A stretch of DNA of 64,000 bases from Gemmatimonadota bacterium (GCA_009692205.1 SHZR01000008.1:1-64000); one strand, 5' to 3'; positions 53,316-62,824 are shown, counted from the stretch's first letter. Notes: a model not told the origin generated them from the letters alone. A program made the numbers and translations.

Positions 53316-55160
53316 TCAGTTCTCCGCCTTCGAGCCCAGCCAATCCGCGCGGAGTTCTCGCATAGAGCTCGTGACGTTCAGGCCGGCCTCCTCGTACAGG
53401 ACGACCTCGAGCCGCACGTCTTCGATGAGCGTCACACCGGCACGCAACGTCTGCCCGCGCGACTCGAAGGTCACGGAGATGGCATCGCCTGGATCATGTC
53501 GTGCGGTGATCTCCTCGATCTGATCGACCGACGTGACGGTCGTGCCATCCAACGCGACGATCACGTCTCCGTCGTCGAGGCCCGCGTCGTAGAGCGCCGT
53601 GCCAACGTAGACCGCGCGCACGACGACGCGGCCATCCTCCAGGCGGAGCACCGCCGGGCCGAACGTCGCACGGCCCTCGTTCTCGCGCCGTACGAGCACT
53701 CCCGCGCCCGCCAGCAGCGCCGCGTAGTCCACCACCTCGCGCCCGTGGATGTACCGAGCGAAGAAGTCGTCGGCAAAGCGTGTGTCGCCCGTGTACTCTC
53801 CCAGCGTGGCGCGGAGGTCGTCGAGCGTGTAGGGACGGAATGGCTTCCCGTACTTCACCCACATCGCACGCATGAACCCATCCAGGGAGCGGTCGAAGCG
53901 CGTACGCAGGGTCAGGTCGAGGCCGAGCCCGATCGCGGCACCCCACGTGTAGTAGGAGATGAACGTGTTCTGTTGGTTGGTCGGATCGATCGACGCGGCG
54001 GCGTCCCAGAACGGCGCCATGCGGCTCATCTCGACCACGCTGTTGTAGCGGCGGCCGGGCCCGTTGACCACCGCGTTGATCGTGCCGGCCAGCCCGCTGA
54101 CGTATCGATCCTCCGCCATCAGCCCGGCGCGCGTTACGAACAGATTCGTGTAGTACTGCGTGAAGCCTTCGCCGAACCACAGCTCGTCCGACATGTTGGC
54201 GCGCTCGTAGTCGAACGGCTCGATCCCGGACGAGCGGATCCTCTCCATGTTCCACGAGTGGAAGAACTCGTGCGAAAGCGTGCCCAGCAGTCCACCGGCG
54301 CTACGCTCGAGGGTTCCGCTGCTCGTCAGCGACGTAGAGTTGCGATGCTCCATTCCGTCGCCGCTGGCCCACGGACCGTAGCACGCGACGAACGTATACG
54401 TGCCGAAGTCGTACGCCGGGAACTCCCCGAACACCGCGCTCTGTTCCGCCACGACGCGCATCGCCATCTCGGCGTAGCGGTCGACGTCCGCGTCGGTGCC
54501 GGGATCGTGCACGGCGAGCCGGATCGTCTGCTCCCTCCCGCTCGACGTCACGTTCCACTCGCGCAGCTTGAAGTCCGCGACCTCGGTCGGGCTGTCCATG
54601 AAGTAGTCGAGGTCGGGAGCGGTGAACGTGAACGGGTCGTTCGTCGGTTCGAGTTGGGTCGCGACGCGCCACGCGGATCCCGGGGGCGGGCGGAACGTCA
54701 CGCGAACCGGGCGCGACTGCAGTCCTCGCGCGTACATGAAAGCCGCCGGGATGTTCAGGTGCGCGTGGCTGCGGTCGACGCCGGCGTACGTGCCATCGGC
54801 GAGATCGGCGAACAATGTGTACGTGATCCGCACCGTGCCGTCGTGCCCGCGCACGCCCCAGCCATAGGGATCGGGCCGCGTGGGGGTGAGCGCACGTCCG
54901 CTGCCGTCCGTCACGCGGACCGAATAGACGTTCTTGGCGAACTCGTGCAGCGCGTATCGGCCGGGCGACGACCGGCTCATGCGCACTTCCAGCGGGGCCG
55001 AAGAGAGGCCAGCGAACGTCGCCGTGATCTCGGCCTCGTGGTGCGCCGCGTTGGGAAAACTCACCTCGTAGGTCACCGTATCGCGCGCCTGCGCCAGCAG
55101 GGGCGAGGTGCCGGCCAGCAGCGCGGCGATCGCCAGGCGGGAGGCGGCCCCAGCGCACAT
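53316..55160 (-). CDS. Secreted M61 glycyl aminopeptidase with C-terminal PDZ domain
   Basis: 614 residues. Signal peptide (ASRLAIAALLAGTSPLLAQA). The zinc motif is GLLGTLSHEFFHSWNMERIR (HExxH) with the third ligand Glu in DELWFGEGFTQYYTNL; the GDGMEHRNST segment is the substrate-binding M61 hallmark. A PDZ-like domain lies at about 510-600 (AVYVGTALYDAGLDDGDVIV). It removes N-terminal Gly/Ala-type residues in the periplasm. The ATG at 55160 gives the signal peptide; the frame continues upstream without a good ribosome site. Overlaps nothing; divergent from the VanZ gene. Confidence 0.87.
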   Translation of the reverse strand: MCAGAASRLAIAALLAGTSPLLAQARDTVTYEVSFPNAAHHEAEITATFAGLSSAPLEVRMSRSSPGRYALHEFAKNVYSVRVTDGSGRALTPTRPDPYGWGVRGHDGTVRITYTLFADLADGTYAGVDRSHAHLNIPAAFMYARGLQSRPVRVTFRPPPGSAWRVATQLEPTNDPFTFTAPDLDYFMDSPTEVADFKLREWNVTSSGREQTIRLAVHDPGTDADVDRYAEMAMRVVAEQSAVFGEFPAYDFGTYTFVACYGPWASGDGMEHRNSTSLTSSGTLERSAGGLLGTLSHEFFHSWNMERIRSSGIEPFDYERANMSDELWFGEGFTQYYTNLFVTRAGLMAEDRYVSGLAGTINAVVNGPGRRYNSVVEMSRMAPFWDAAASIDPTNQQNTFISYYTWGAAIGLGLDLTLRTRFDRSLDGFMRAMWVKYGKPFRPYTLDDLRATLGEYTGDTRFADDFFARYIHGREVVDYAALLAGAGVLVRRENEGRATFGPAVLRLEDGRVVVRAVYVGTALYDAGLDDGDVIVALDGTTVTSVDQIEEITARHDPGDAISVTFESRGQTLRAGVTLIEDVRLEVVLYEEAGLNVTSSMRELRADWLGSKAEN

Positions 55161-55262
55161 GGATCTGCTGATGATGGCCGTGCCTCCTTCTCGACGGAGA
55201 GGCGGATCGAACCGTACGGTCCCATAGTATTGGCTGGCCTCACGAAGCCCGCCACCACCGCC

Positions 55263-56459
55263 ATGCATCCTACCTCTACGTCAGACCTGACCGGCCAACG
55301 GCTCGGCCGAGCCATCCTGGGCTACCTGGCGATGGCGGTCGCGGTCGTCACGCTGTCTCCCTTTCGTTTTTCGCTCGAGCCGGTGAACAGGCTGACGGAG
55401 GTCTGGGGGACGTTCGATCTCGTCATGAACGTCGTCATGTTCGTTCCGATCGGCTTCATCCATCAGCTATCGCGCCCCCACGGCAAGCCCGCCTGGAGAA
55501 GCGCGCTCGTCCTGGGTGCTGCGCTCAGCGGGCTGATCGAGGCCGCCCAGTTCTTCACGCCCGGTCGCTATCCGTCCCTCTTCGATCTCGTGACGAACAC
55601 CGCTGGCGCCGGCTTGGGGGCATGGATCGCCGGTCTCGCCCTCGGGCGGGCGGACGCGGCCCGGACGGTGCGGGCCTTCGCGGTGGAGCTTCCCCTCATG
55701 GGCCTGGTCTATCTCCTGGCCCCGCTGCTCTGGTTGGTCGGACTCGGCAGTGAGGGTGACACGCGTGCGTGGATCATCCTCCCCCTGACGGCGGCCGCCG
55801 GATGGATCATCGGGGCCGTGTTCACGGGGTTCGACCGAGCGCCGCGTTCCCGCATCCTGCTCGCGACGGCAGCGTGGCTCGTCGTCGCCCTGGTACCGGG
55901 CGCCTTTCGGTCGCTTGGCCTCACGTCGGCCGCCGCGGCCATGGGACTCGGCGCGGCGTGGATCCGCTCCGTGGCTCCGGCGCGGTTCACGCACGAGACG
56001 CATCGAGACGGAGCACCTCGGCGCTTCGAGTCGTCCACGCTGAGGCTCGTGCTGCCGCTCTTCATCGCTTACCTCGTCGTCTCGTCGCTCACGCCACCGG
56101 CCATTCCGGACGGCCGATGGTCGGGCACGCTGGCGTTGCTTCCCGCGGAACAGTCCGCGAGCAACGGCGCCATCTTCCGTGCCCTCGAGCACATCGCCGC
56201 GTTCACCCTCATCGGGTACGCCATTGCGGAATACCACGGCCGCTCGCGCGACCGATTCCGCACGGTCGCTCCTGCGGTCCTCGCGTGGGCGGCGCTCTCG
56301 ACGGCTGCGTTGGAGCTGGCGCGAGGTTGGCATCCCGAGTACCGGGCGAGCGCGACCATGTTCGCGCTGACGTTGCTCGGAGCCGGGCTCGGCGGCTGGC
56401 TCTACATTTTGCAGCTGGCGCACGTGCGCGCGCTCACGGCACGGCAGTCACCCACGTAG
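55263..56459 (+). CDS. VanZ-like membrane protein, tandem domains
   Basis: 398 residues with about 10 membrane helices. First VanZ domain at about 20-125: VWGTFDLVMNVVMFVPIGFI (D-x-x-x-N) and LSGLIEAAQFFTPGRYPSLF ... VTNTAGAGLGAW. After a middle hydrophobic region, a second domain at about 265-390 has ALEHIAAFTLIGYAIAEYHG and LELARGWHPEYRASATMFAL, with a degenerate motif. VanZ proteins are linked to teicoplanin resistance but mostly have unknown roles. Internal duplication is the likely origin. Confidence 0.8.
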   Translation: MHPTSTSDLTGQRLGRAILGYLAMAVAVVTLSPFRFSLEPVNRLTEVWGTFDLVMNVVMFVPIGFIHQLSRPHGKPAWRSALVLGAALSGLIEAAQFFTPGRYPSLFDLVTNTAGAGLGAWIAGLALGRADAARTVRAFAVELPLMGLVYLLAPLLWLVGLGSEGDTRAWIILPLTAAAGWIIGAVFTGFDRAPRSRILLATAAWLVVALVPGAFRSLGLTSAAAAMGLGAAWIRSVAPARFTHETHRDGAPRRFESSTLRLVLPLFIAYLVVSSLTPPAIPDGRWSGTLALLPAEQSASNGAIFRALEHIAAFTLIGYAIAEYHGRSRDRFRTVAPAVLAWAALSTAALELARGWHPEYRASATMFALTLLGAGLGGWLYILQLAHVRALTARQSPT

Positions 56460-56490
56460 GCTCCACGTAGACATCCCCGAGGAACGTACC

Positions 56491-57234
56491 GTGATCGAAA
56501 GACGCATCGAGATGTCGAGCGAAGAGGGCACGCTCGACGCGGCTCTCTTCCTGCCGACCGGCAGCGGCCCCTGGCCGCTCGTTGTCTTTTACATGGACGC
56601 CTTCGGCCCACGACCGGCGTTGACGGACATGGCCGGTCGTCTGGTCGAGGCCGGGTACGCCGTGCTCCAGCCCAATCTCTACTGGCGCACGGGGCCGTTC
56701 GCGCCTTTCGAGCCGAGCAAGACGTTCAGCGACCCCGGCGAGCGCGAGCGCGTGATGAAGTTGTTGAACTCGGTGCGCGTGGAGCAGGTCGTGGCGGATA
56801 CGCTCGCGCTGGTGGGCGAGGTAGCAGGCGACCCGCGGCTCCGCGCGGAGCGGTTCGGCTGCGTGGGGTACTGCATGGGTGGAAGGATCGCGTTCGGGGT
56901 GACGACCGAGCTGCCCGATCGAGTCGTCGCGTGCGCAGCCATCCACCCTGGGGGCCTGGTGACCGATGCGCCGGACAGCCCACACCGGAAAGCCCGCCGG
57001 ATCCGGGGGGTCGTCTACCTCGGGATCGCCGACGAGGACGGGAGCTGTTCGCTCGAGCACCAAGAGGCGCTGCGCGAAGCGCTCGGCGCAGCTGGAGTGC
57101 GCTACACCCTCGAGATCTACCCGGGCGCGCGTCACGGCTTCGCGGTCCCGGACCACAGCGTGTACGACGCCGAAGCGGCCGAGCGCCACTGGGCGCGCGT
57201 CCTCGCGCTCTTCGGCGCCGAGTTGGGCACGTAG
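56491..57234 (+). CDS. Dienelactone hydrolase family protein
   Basis: 247 residues. DLH signature: PWPLVVFYMDAFGPRPALTD, nucleophile Cys in FGCVGYCMGGRIAFGV, Asp in VYLGIADEDGSCSLEHQEAL and His in YPGARHGFAVPDHSVYD. This is the carboxymethylenebutenolidase-like alpha/beta hydrolase with a Cys nucleophile, cytoplasmic. Substrate is unknown; the family acts on cyclic enol esters in aromatic breakdown, but no other such gene is near. Confidence 0.88.
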   Translation: MIERRIEMSSEEGTLDAALFLPTGSGPWPLVVFYMDAFGPRPALTDMAGRLVEAGYAVLQPNLYWRTGPFAPFEPSKTFSDPGERERVMKLLNSVRVEQVVADTLALVGEVAGDPRLRAERFGCVGYCMGGRIAFGVTTELPDRVVACAAIHPGGLVTDAPDSPHRKARRIRGVVYLGIADEDGSCSLEHQEALREALGAAGVRYTLEIYPGARHGFAVPDHSVYDAEAAERHWARVLALFGAELGT

Positions 57235-57364
57235 CCGGCGCCCAGGCGCACGGCGGGTTGCCGAGCGGGCCGCCTGTCCCCAGAGTGGTCGCTCGAACGA
57301 AGCACCACCGAGCCAGGCCAGCGTGAGCCGGGCTGCCCAGCAATCGACCGGAGCGGGAGGAATC

Positions 57365-58414
57365 GTGGCCAAATATCAGAGCATTCTCGAGACCGTGGGC
57401 AACACGCCGGTGGTGCGCGTCAATCGCTTGGCGCCCCCGGGAATCGACCTCTTCGTGAAGATCGAGGCGTTTAACCCGCTCGGGTCCGTGAAGGACCGGC
57501 TCGCCCTCGGCGTGATCGAGGCGGGCGAGGCATCGGGCGAGCTCAAGCCCGGCCAGACTGTGATCGAGGCGACGAGCGGCAACACGGGCATCGGGCTGGC
57601 CATGGTCTGCGCGGCCAAGGGCTACCCGCTGGTTCTGGTGATGTCGGAGACGTTCAGCGTCGAGCGGCGCAGGCTGATGCGCTTCTTGGGCGCCAAGGTC
57701 GTCATCTCGCCCGCAGCGGAGCGCGCGGTCGGTATGATCAAGAAGACCGTGGAGCTGGCCGAGACCCACGGGTGGTTCATGACCCGCCAGTTCGAGAACG
57801 AGGCCAACGCGGACTATCATTCGCGCACCACCGCGCAGGAGATCCTGCGCGACTTCAAGGGCGAGAAGCTCGACTACTGGGTGACCGGCTACGGCACCGG
57901 TGGCACGCTCAAGGGCGTCGCGCGGGTGCTCAAGAAGGAACGGCCGGAGACACGCGTCGTGGTGTGCGAACCGGAAGACGCGCAACTGGTGGCCAGCGGC
58001 GTCGAGCAGACCCGTAAGCCCGATGGCTCGCCGGCGGCGCCGCATCCCTCGTTCAAGACCCATCCCATGCAGGGCTGGACGCCCGATTTCATTCCCAAGC
58101 TCACGGGGGACGCGGTCGCCCTGAAGCTCGTCGACCGCCTCCTGGCGATCCCCAACGCTGAGGCCATGAAGGGCAGCAAGGATCTGGCGACGAAGGAGGG
58201 CGTCTTCGTCGGGATCACTTCGGGAGGAACTTTCGCGGGTGCGCTCAAGATCGCGAACGAGGCTCCGAAGGGAACGCGCATCCTGGCCATGCTGCCCGAC
58301 ACTGGCGAGCGCTACCTGAGCACACCGCTCTTCGCCGACATCGGCGTCGACATGAACGAGGAAGAGATACGCATCTCGCGCTCGACGCCGTTGGCGCAGT
58401 TCCCCGTAGCCTAG
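57365..58414 (+). CDS. cysK: Cysteine synthase (O-acetylserine sulfhydrylase)
   Basis: 349 residues, GTG start with GGGAGGAATC upstream. PLP Lys in FNPLGSVKDRLALGVI, ATSGNTGIGLAMVCAAKGYP, the phosphate-binding GYGTGGTLKGVARVL, and SGGTFAGALKIANEA. It makes cysteine from O-acetylserine and sulfide. It is about 30-40 residues longer than the common 310, mainly from a loop VEQTRKPDGSPAAPHPSFKT before the MQGWTPDFIPK region and a C-terminal extension. No cysE or sulfate-reduction gene is near. Confidence 0.9.
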   Translation: MAKYQSILETVGNTPVVRVNRLAPPGIDLFVKIEAFNPLGSVKDRLALGVIEAGEASGELKPGQTVIEATSGNTGIGLAMVCAAKGYPLVLVMSETFSVERRRLMRFLGAKVVISPAAERAVGMIKKTVELAETHGWFMTRQFENEANADYHSRTTAQEILRDFKGEKLDYWVTGYGTGGTLKGVARVLKKERPETRVVVCEPEDAQLVASGVEQTRKPDGSPAAPHPSFKTHPMQGWTPDFIPKLTGDAVALKLVDRLLAIPNAEAMKGSKDLATKEGVFVGITSGGTFAGALKIANEAPKGTRILAMLPDTGERYLSTPLFADIGVDMNEEEIRISRSTPLAQFPVA

Positions 58415-58429
58415 CGGACTCCGGGTTCG

Positions 58430-58984
58430 TCAGCGTGCCGAGGTCCGCGAGTCCCCGCTGAGGGCGACGATCGGATCCAGGTGTGCCGCCCGGCGTGCCG
58501 GGATGTACACGGCGGCCAGCGCGACGGCGAAGAGCGCCGCGGCCACCGCGGCGTAGGTGGCCGGATCGGTGGCCCCGACGCCGTAGAGCTGACTGGCCAT
58601 GACGCGACTGAGGAGGCCAGCCCCCAGGAGACCGAGGCCGATGCCGACCGCGGCGAGCATCGCACCCTGCTTGAGGATGAGGCCGAGGACATCCTCCGGC
58701 TCCGCACCCATGGCGGCGCGCACGCCGAACTCCGCGGTGCGCTGCGAGACCCCGTACGAGATCACTCCGTAGACCCCCACCGCCGCAAGCACGAGAGCGA
58801 CGCCGGCGAACAGGACGAGCAGCATCATGCTGAACCGCTCACGCGCCACAGACGTCGACACGATTGCCTCCATGGTCGACACCTGCGAGATGGGCACGGT
58901 CGGATCCGAGGCCTGGATCACATGCCGAGCCGGCGCGACGAGGGATTCGGGGTCGGCATTGGTCCTGAGGAGGAGGGTCAGCAT
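58430..58984 (-). pseudogene. 5'-truncated MacB/ADOP-type ABC permease
   Basis: Only the last ~184 residues of an ADOP (FtsX-like) permease remain. They start MLTLLLRTNADPESLVAPAR, then the end of the periplasmic domain (HVIQASDPTVPISQVSTME), the VGVYGVISYGVSQRTAEFGV region, and three membrane helices ending ARRAAHLDPIVALSGDS. Full-length members have about 800 residues with a MacB periplasmic domain and an earlier FtsX half. Upstream of 58984 the frame is open but unrelated to the family. No ATP-binding subunit is nearby. Either a remnant or an assembly break. Confidence 0.75.
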
Positions 58985-59090
58985 GGATTCCCTTCGATGC
59001 GGCCGGCTACGAACCGGTTGCCGAGCCGGGCCGGAGCCCCGAGAGTGATGCGTCCATATATCGATAGATCGACCCCTCCGGACCATCCCC

Positions 59091-60266
59091 GTGGCGCTCT
59101 CTTCCCGCATCAAGGCAGCCGACGCGGCTTTCGCCCCCGTCAAGGATTTCTACTTCAGCTCGCGCTACGCCGAGGCGCGTTTCGAGCCCGGCGTCTGCGA
59201 CTTCACGTTCGGCAACCCGCACGAGATGCCCCTGGCGGGCCTCGTGTCAGCCATCCGTGAACACGCGATCCCGCACGACAAGAACTGGTTCGCGTACAAG
59301 TCTTCCGAAGAAGACCCGCAGGGCTTCGTCGCCGAGCACGCGGGGCGGGAGCTGGGCCTGGCGTTCGAGCCGGCCGACATCGCGCTCACGACCGGCGCGT
59401 TCGCCGCGATCCTGGTGGCCTTCCGGCTGGTGCTCGACGCCGGTGACGAAGTCGTCTTTTCGGAGCCGGCCTGGTTCTGCTACGAGCCCATGCTGCTCGC
59501 GGCGGATGGTGTGCCGCGAAAGGTCAGACTGACGGGCACCAACTGCGACCTCGACCTCGCGGCGATCGATGCCGCGATCGGACCCCGGACGCGACTCGTC
59601 ATCGTCAACACGCCGCACAACCCCACGGGGCGCATCTACAGCCGCGAGACGCTCCAGGCGCTCGCAGAGCTGCTCGAGCGCGCCTCGAAGCGGATCGGCC
59701 ACCGCATCTATCTGCTCTCGGACGAGCCGTACCGCCGGCTTCGCTTCGACGGCCGGAGCTTCGTCAGTCCGGCGTCGGTCTATCCCTGGACGTTCATCTC
59801 CTACAGCTACGGCAAGGTGCTGCTGGCACCTGGCCAGCGGATCGGCTACCTGGCGATCTCGCCGCTCATGCCGGCGCCGGAGCGCCGCGCGCATCAGGAA
59901 GCGATGTTCGGCGCACAGATGGCGATGGGGTGGTGCTTCCCCAATGCGGTGATGCAGTACGCACTGCCCGATCTCGAGACCCTGACGATCGATCGGGCCG
60001 CGCTCGCGCGGCGCCGCGATAAGCTGCTCAGGGCCCTCGACGATGCTGGGTACTCCACGGTGCGGCCCGAGGGCACCTTCTACCTTTGGAGCCAGTGGCC
60101 GAAGGGGGACCCCGAGCGCTTCTGGAACGCGCTCGCCGATCGCAACGTGTTCGTGATGCCCGGCAGCGTGATGGCCTCACCCGGCCACTTCCGCATCAGC
60201 CTGACCGCGTCCGACGAGATGGTCGAGCGCGCGCTGCCGCACTTCGCGGAGGCGGTGGGCGTCTAG
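59091..60266 (+). CDS. Class I/II aminotransferase
   Basis: 391 residues, GTG start. PLP enzyme of fold type I: VCDFTFGNPHEMPLAGLV, LTTGAFAAILVAFRLVLDAG, VNTPHNPTGRIYSRETLQAL, the Asp in YLLSDEPYRRL, PLP Lys in ISYSYGKVLLAPGQRIGYLA, and the C-terminal Arg in GHFRISLTASDEM. Related to aspartate and aromatic aminotransferases; the substrate is not clear. Upstream lies CATATATCGATAG (59053-59065), possibly a promoter. Its stop overlaps the convergent LON-domain gene by 4 bases. Confidence 0.88.
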   Translation: MALSSRIKAADAAFAPVKDFYFSSRYAEARFEPGVCDFTFGNPHEMPLAGLVSAIREHAIPHDKNWFAYKSSEEDPQGFVAEHAGRELGLAFEPADIALTTGAFAAILVAFRLVLDAGDEVVFSEPAWFCYEPMLLAADGVPRKVRLTGTNCDLDLAAIDAAIGPRTRLVIVNTPHNPTGRIYSRETLQALAELLERASKRIGHRIYLLSDEPYRRLRFDGRSFVSPASVYPWTFISYSYGKVLLAPGQRIGYLAISPLMPAPERRAHQEAMFGAQMAMGWCFPNAVMQYALPDLETLTIDRAALARRRDKLLRALDDAGYSTVRPEGTFYLWSQWPKGDPERFWNALADRNVFVMPGSVMASPGHFRISLTASDEMVERALPHFAEAVGV

Positions 60267-60997
60267 CGGGCGGCCGTCGTCCGACCGGACGGGCCAGCCC
60301 TCGGCAGCGCATCCGCGCGGGACTGCGGGCGAAGGAGCCCGACGAGACTCAACGCGCGCTCCAGCGGACCGTCCGCCTCGAGCAGCTGCTGCCGCTGGGA
60401 GGGCTCGAAGGGAAGAGCGAGCGAGAGACCGTCGATCACCTCTTCGTCGGAGACCTCGGCGGGCGGCAGTTGCGCTTCAGGGAACGCGGCCCGCACGGCG
60501 TCCTCGGCCTGCCGCCTTCTGCGGCTGAGCAGCGCGCGGTCGTCCGACGCGACAAACTCCGGGATCGCCTCCACCTCCGCGAGCCGATAGAGACGGCTCT
60601 GGTCCTCGCCGAGGATCCGGAACTTGGTGATGCCGGTCAGCACGATGTTGTACCGCCCATCGGGCAGCAGCTCCGCCGCAATGATGAGACCCGCGCACCC
60701 GACCCCGTACACTGGAGGTCGGCCCTCATACTCCGCGTCGTGACCCGGCTCCAGCATGATCATGCCGAGAATGCTGTCGCCCGCGAGCGCGTCGGCCACC
60801 ATCGCGCGATAGCGCGGCTCGAAGATGTGGAACGGTTGGGTGCTGTGAGGAAACAGCGTGACGTCCTGGAGCGGAAAGATCGGAATCGCGGCCGGAAGCG
60901 TCGCGGGGACGTCCGGGTCGGCCTGGGCAGCGACCGAGTTCGCCGTGCATAGGATGGCGACGAGCGCGATCAGCCACCCGAACGTCGTCGCTCTCAT
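60263..60997 (-). CDS. Exported LON substrate-binding domain protein
   Basis: 244 residues. Signal peptide (GWLIALVAILCTANSVAAQA) then a LON N-terminal domain: LPAAIPIFPLQDVTLFPHST, FHIFEPRYRAMVADALAGD, GMIMLEPGHDAEYEGRPPVY, GVGCAGLIIAAELLPDGRYN, then a helical bundle. This is the substrate-binding domain of Lon protease without its ATPase and protease. Lon-domain proteins are normally cytoplasmic; an exported form is unusual. Start chosen at ATG 60997 because it gives the signal; the longer frame to 61060 adds a Cys/Trp-rich leader with no support. Confidence 0.8.
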   Translation of the reverse strand: MRATTFGWLIALVAILCTANSVAAQADPDVPATLPAAIPIFPLQDVTLFPHSTQPFHIFEPRYRAMVADALAGDSILGMIMLEPGHDAEYEGRPPVYGVGCAGLIIAAELLPDGRYNIVLTGITKFRILGEDQSRLYRLAEVEAIPEFVASDDRALLSRRRRQAEDAVRAAFPEAQLPPAEVSDEEVIDGLSLALPFEPSQRQQLLEADGPLERALSLVGLLRPQSRADALPRAGPSGRTTAAR

Positions 60998-61162
60998 ACC
61001 TCGCCTCTCGTTCCGTGGCCACGCGCACCCGCACCATCCTACCGCCCTGTCGGGCCACACGGCCAGGCGGCCGACGCGACGCGTCGCGGGGAACGCGGCC
61101 GCGCGCTAGGTTCTCGACTTCTTGCGATTCCGGCTCAGCATCCAAGGTAGAACGAGGCGATC

Positions 61163-62338
61163 ATGAGGCGCTCCGTACGCAGGTCCGTCCGTACTCACGC
61201 GGGCTCTCGTCTCGCGGGCCCGGCGCTCGCAGCCCTGCTCGCGGCGGCTCTCGTGGCGCCGACCCGGGGGCTGCTCGCCCAGGGCACGCCGCTCACGGTC
61301 GACCACTACGTGCCGGTCGTGTCCAAGGCGCCCTCGATGGAGGGTCAACTCGCTCAGATCTACGTGCGGGAGCGCGTGCTGGCGGGAACCGCGCTCCGGT
61401 CTCGCGGCTTGGAAGGCCGCGTCGTGGTCTTCGTGCACGGAGCGGGAACGCCGGCCGAGGTCTCCTTCGACCCGCCTGGCGCGAGCTGGATGCAATTCCT
61501 CGCCGAGGCGGGCTACGACGTGTTCTCCATGGACATGACCGGATACGGTCGCTCGACCCGACCGCCTGCGATGAACGACCCGTGCAACCTGTCCGCGACC
61601 CAGCAGGCCGAGTTCGTGCCGACGCTCATCCCGGCGACGTGCGCTCCGACCTACGGCTTCGCCGCGACCACCATCGAGTCGGACTGGCACGATCTCGACG
61701 CGGTGGTCGAGTACGTGCGCGAGCTCCGCGGTGTCGAGCGCGTGCACCTGGCCGCGTGGTCGCTCGGCGGTCCGCGCGCCGGCGGCTACGCCGCGCGGCA
61801 CCCGGAGAAGATCGCGAGCGCGATCCTGCTCTCGCCGGCGTACGGCCGCACGCGCTCGGCGGCTCCGCCCGCGCGCATCCCCGCGCCGGGATCCGCGATG
61901 ACGAAGCAATCACGCGCGGACTTCGTCGCGCTCTGGGACCGTCAGGCTCCGTGCTCTGGCCAGGTCGAGCCCCGCGTGAGGGAGTCCGTGTGGACCGCCA
62001 TGCTCGAGTCCGACCCCGTCGGAGCAACCTGGGGTACGGGCGTGCGAAGGGCCCCGAACGTGACCACGTGGGGCTGGTCCCGAGACGAGGTCGCCCGCCA
62101 GCAGACGCCCATGCTCCTCATCGCCCCTGCGACCGACGGACAGGTCAACCCCGAGCGCGTGAGAGAGCTCTACCAGGACCTCGGCTCGACCAAGAAGGTG
62201 CTCATCGACCTCGCGTGCTCCTCTCACAACGCCATGTGGGAGTCGAACCGAATGCTCCTCTACGAGGCATCGCTCGAGTGGCTGCGGGACGGCAAAGTGG
62301 AGGGCCTGGAGACGGGCGAGGTGCGGCTAGGGTACTGA
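61163..62338 (+). CDS. Secreted alpha/beta hydrolase
   Basis: 391 residues. Arg-rich N-terminus and hydrophobic core (LAALLAAALVAPTRGLLAQG) form a long signal peptide. Alpha/beta hydrolase: VVVFVHGAGTPAEVSFDP, GYDVFSMDMTGYGRSTRPPA, nucleophile VHLAAWSLGGPRAGGYA (xSxGG with Trp before Ser, a non-standard AWSLGG), acid in LIAPATDGQVNPE and His in LACSSHNAMWES. Three extra Cys in NDPCNLSATQ ... PATCAPTY and APCSGQ may form disulfides. Substrate unknown. Confidence 0.8.
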   Translation: MRRSVRRSVRTHAGSRLAGPALAALLAAALVAPTRGLLAQGTPLTVDHYVPVVSKAPSMEGQLAQIYVRERVLAGTALRSRGLEGRVVVFVHGAGTPAEVSFDPPGASWMQFLAEAGYDVFSMDMTGYGRSTRPPAMNDPCNLSATQQAEFVPTLIPATCAPTYGFAATTIESDWHDLDAVVEYVRELRGVERVHLAAWSLGGPRAGGYAARHPEKIASAILLSPAYGRTRSAAPPARIPAPGSAMTKQSRADFVALWDRQAPCSGQVEPRVRESVWTAMLESDPVGATWGTGVRRAPNVTTWGWSRDEVARQQTPMLLIAPATDGQVNPERVRELYQDLGSTKKVLIDLACSSHNAMWESNRMLLYEASLEWLRDGKVEGLETGEVRLGY

Positions 62339-62374
62339 GGCGCACGAGGGCTCGCTCCCTTCCTAGTGCATCCC

Positions 62375-62824
62375 ATGAATCACGTTCCCCGCGTTCTGTT
62401 GGTCAGCTTGTTCGCCGCGGCTTGCGGCGGATCGACCGAGGATGCCGCGCCGGAGAGCGCGCCCCAAAGCACATCGGCACCTCCCGTGGCGACAGTCACC
62501 ATCGTCAGCCCCATCGAAGGATCCTTCCAAGAGGAGACGAACGTCGTCGTGGTGCTGCGCTCGACCGTGCTGATCGTGCCAGCGGGCGACATGACGCCGG
62601 GCACCGGGCACCACCACCTCTACCTGGACGCGGACCTGGGCGACCCGACCGTGCCCGTTCCGGCGGATCCGGGCCGGATCGTCCATCTCGGGGACGGCTC
62701 GAACACCTATACCTTCGAGAACGTCAGGTCGGGCGGGCATCGCCTGATCGCCATCGTGGCGGACGGGGCGCACATCCCCCTGCAACCGCTCGTCGCAGAC
62801 ACCGTGGAATTCGTGGTCGAGTAG
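62375..62824 (+). CDS. DUF4399 family lipoprotein
   Basis: 149 residues. Lipoprotein signal ending in FAAACGGS. The DUF4399 domain follows: VATVTIVSPIEGSFQEETNV, the conserved PGTGHHHLYLDADL, GDGSNTYTFENVRSGGH, IAIVADGAHIPLQP. Three consecutive His in GTGHHHLYLD may bind a metal. The function of DUF4399 is unknown. ATG 62375 is chosen; GTG 62366 would add three residues. Confidence 0.85.
   Translation: MNHVPRVLLVSLFAAACGGSTEDAAPESAPQSTSAPPVATVTIVSPIEGSFQEETNVVVVLRSTVLIVPAGDMTPGTGHHHLYLDADLGDPTVPVPADPGRIVHLGDGSNTYTFENVRSGGHRLIAIVADGAHIPLQPLVADTVEFVVE

Noticed and set aside
53235-55262. Plus-strand frame leading into the VanZ gene from the left
   Set aside because: It is Arg/His-rich, antisense to the M61 peptidase and the adjacent secreted gene, and contains no recognisable domain. 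VanZ starts at 55263.
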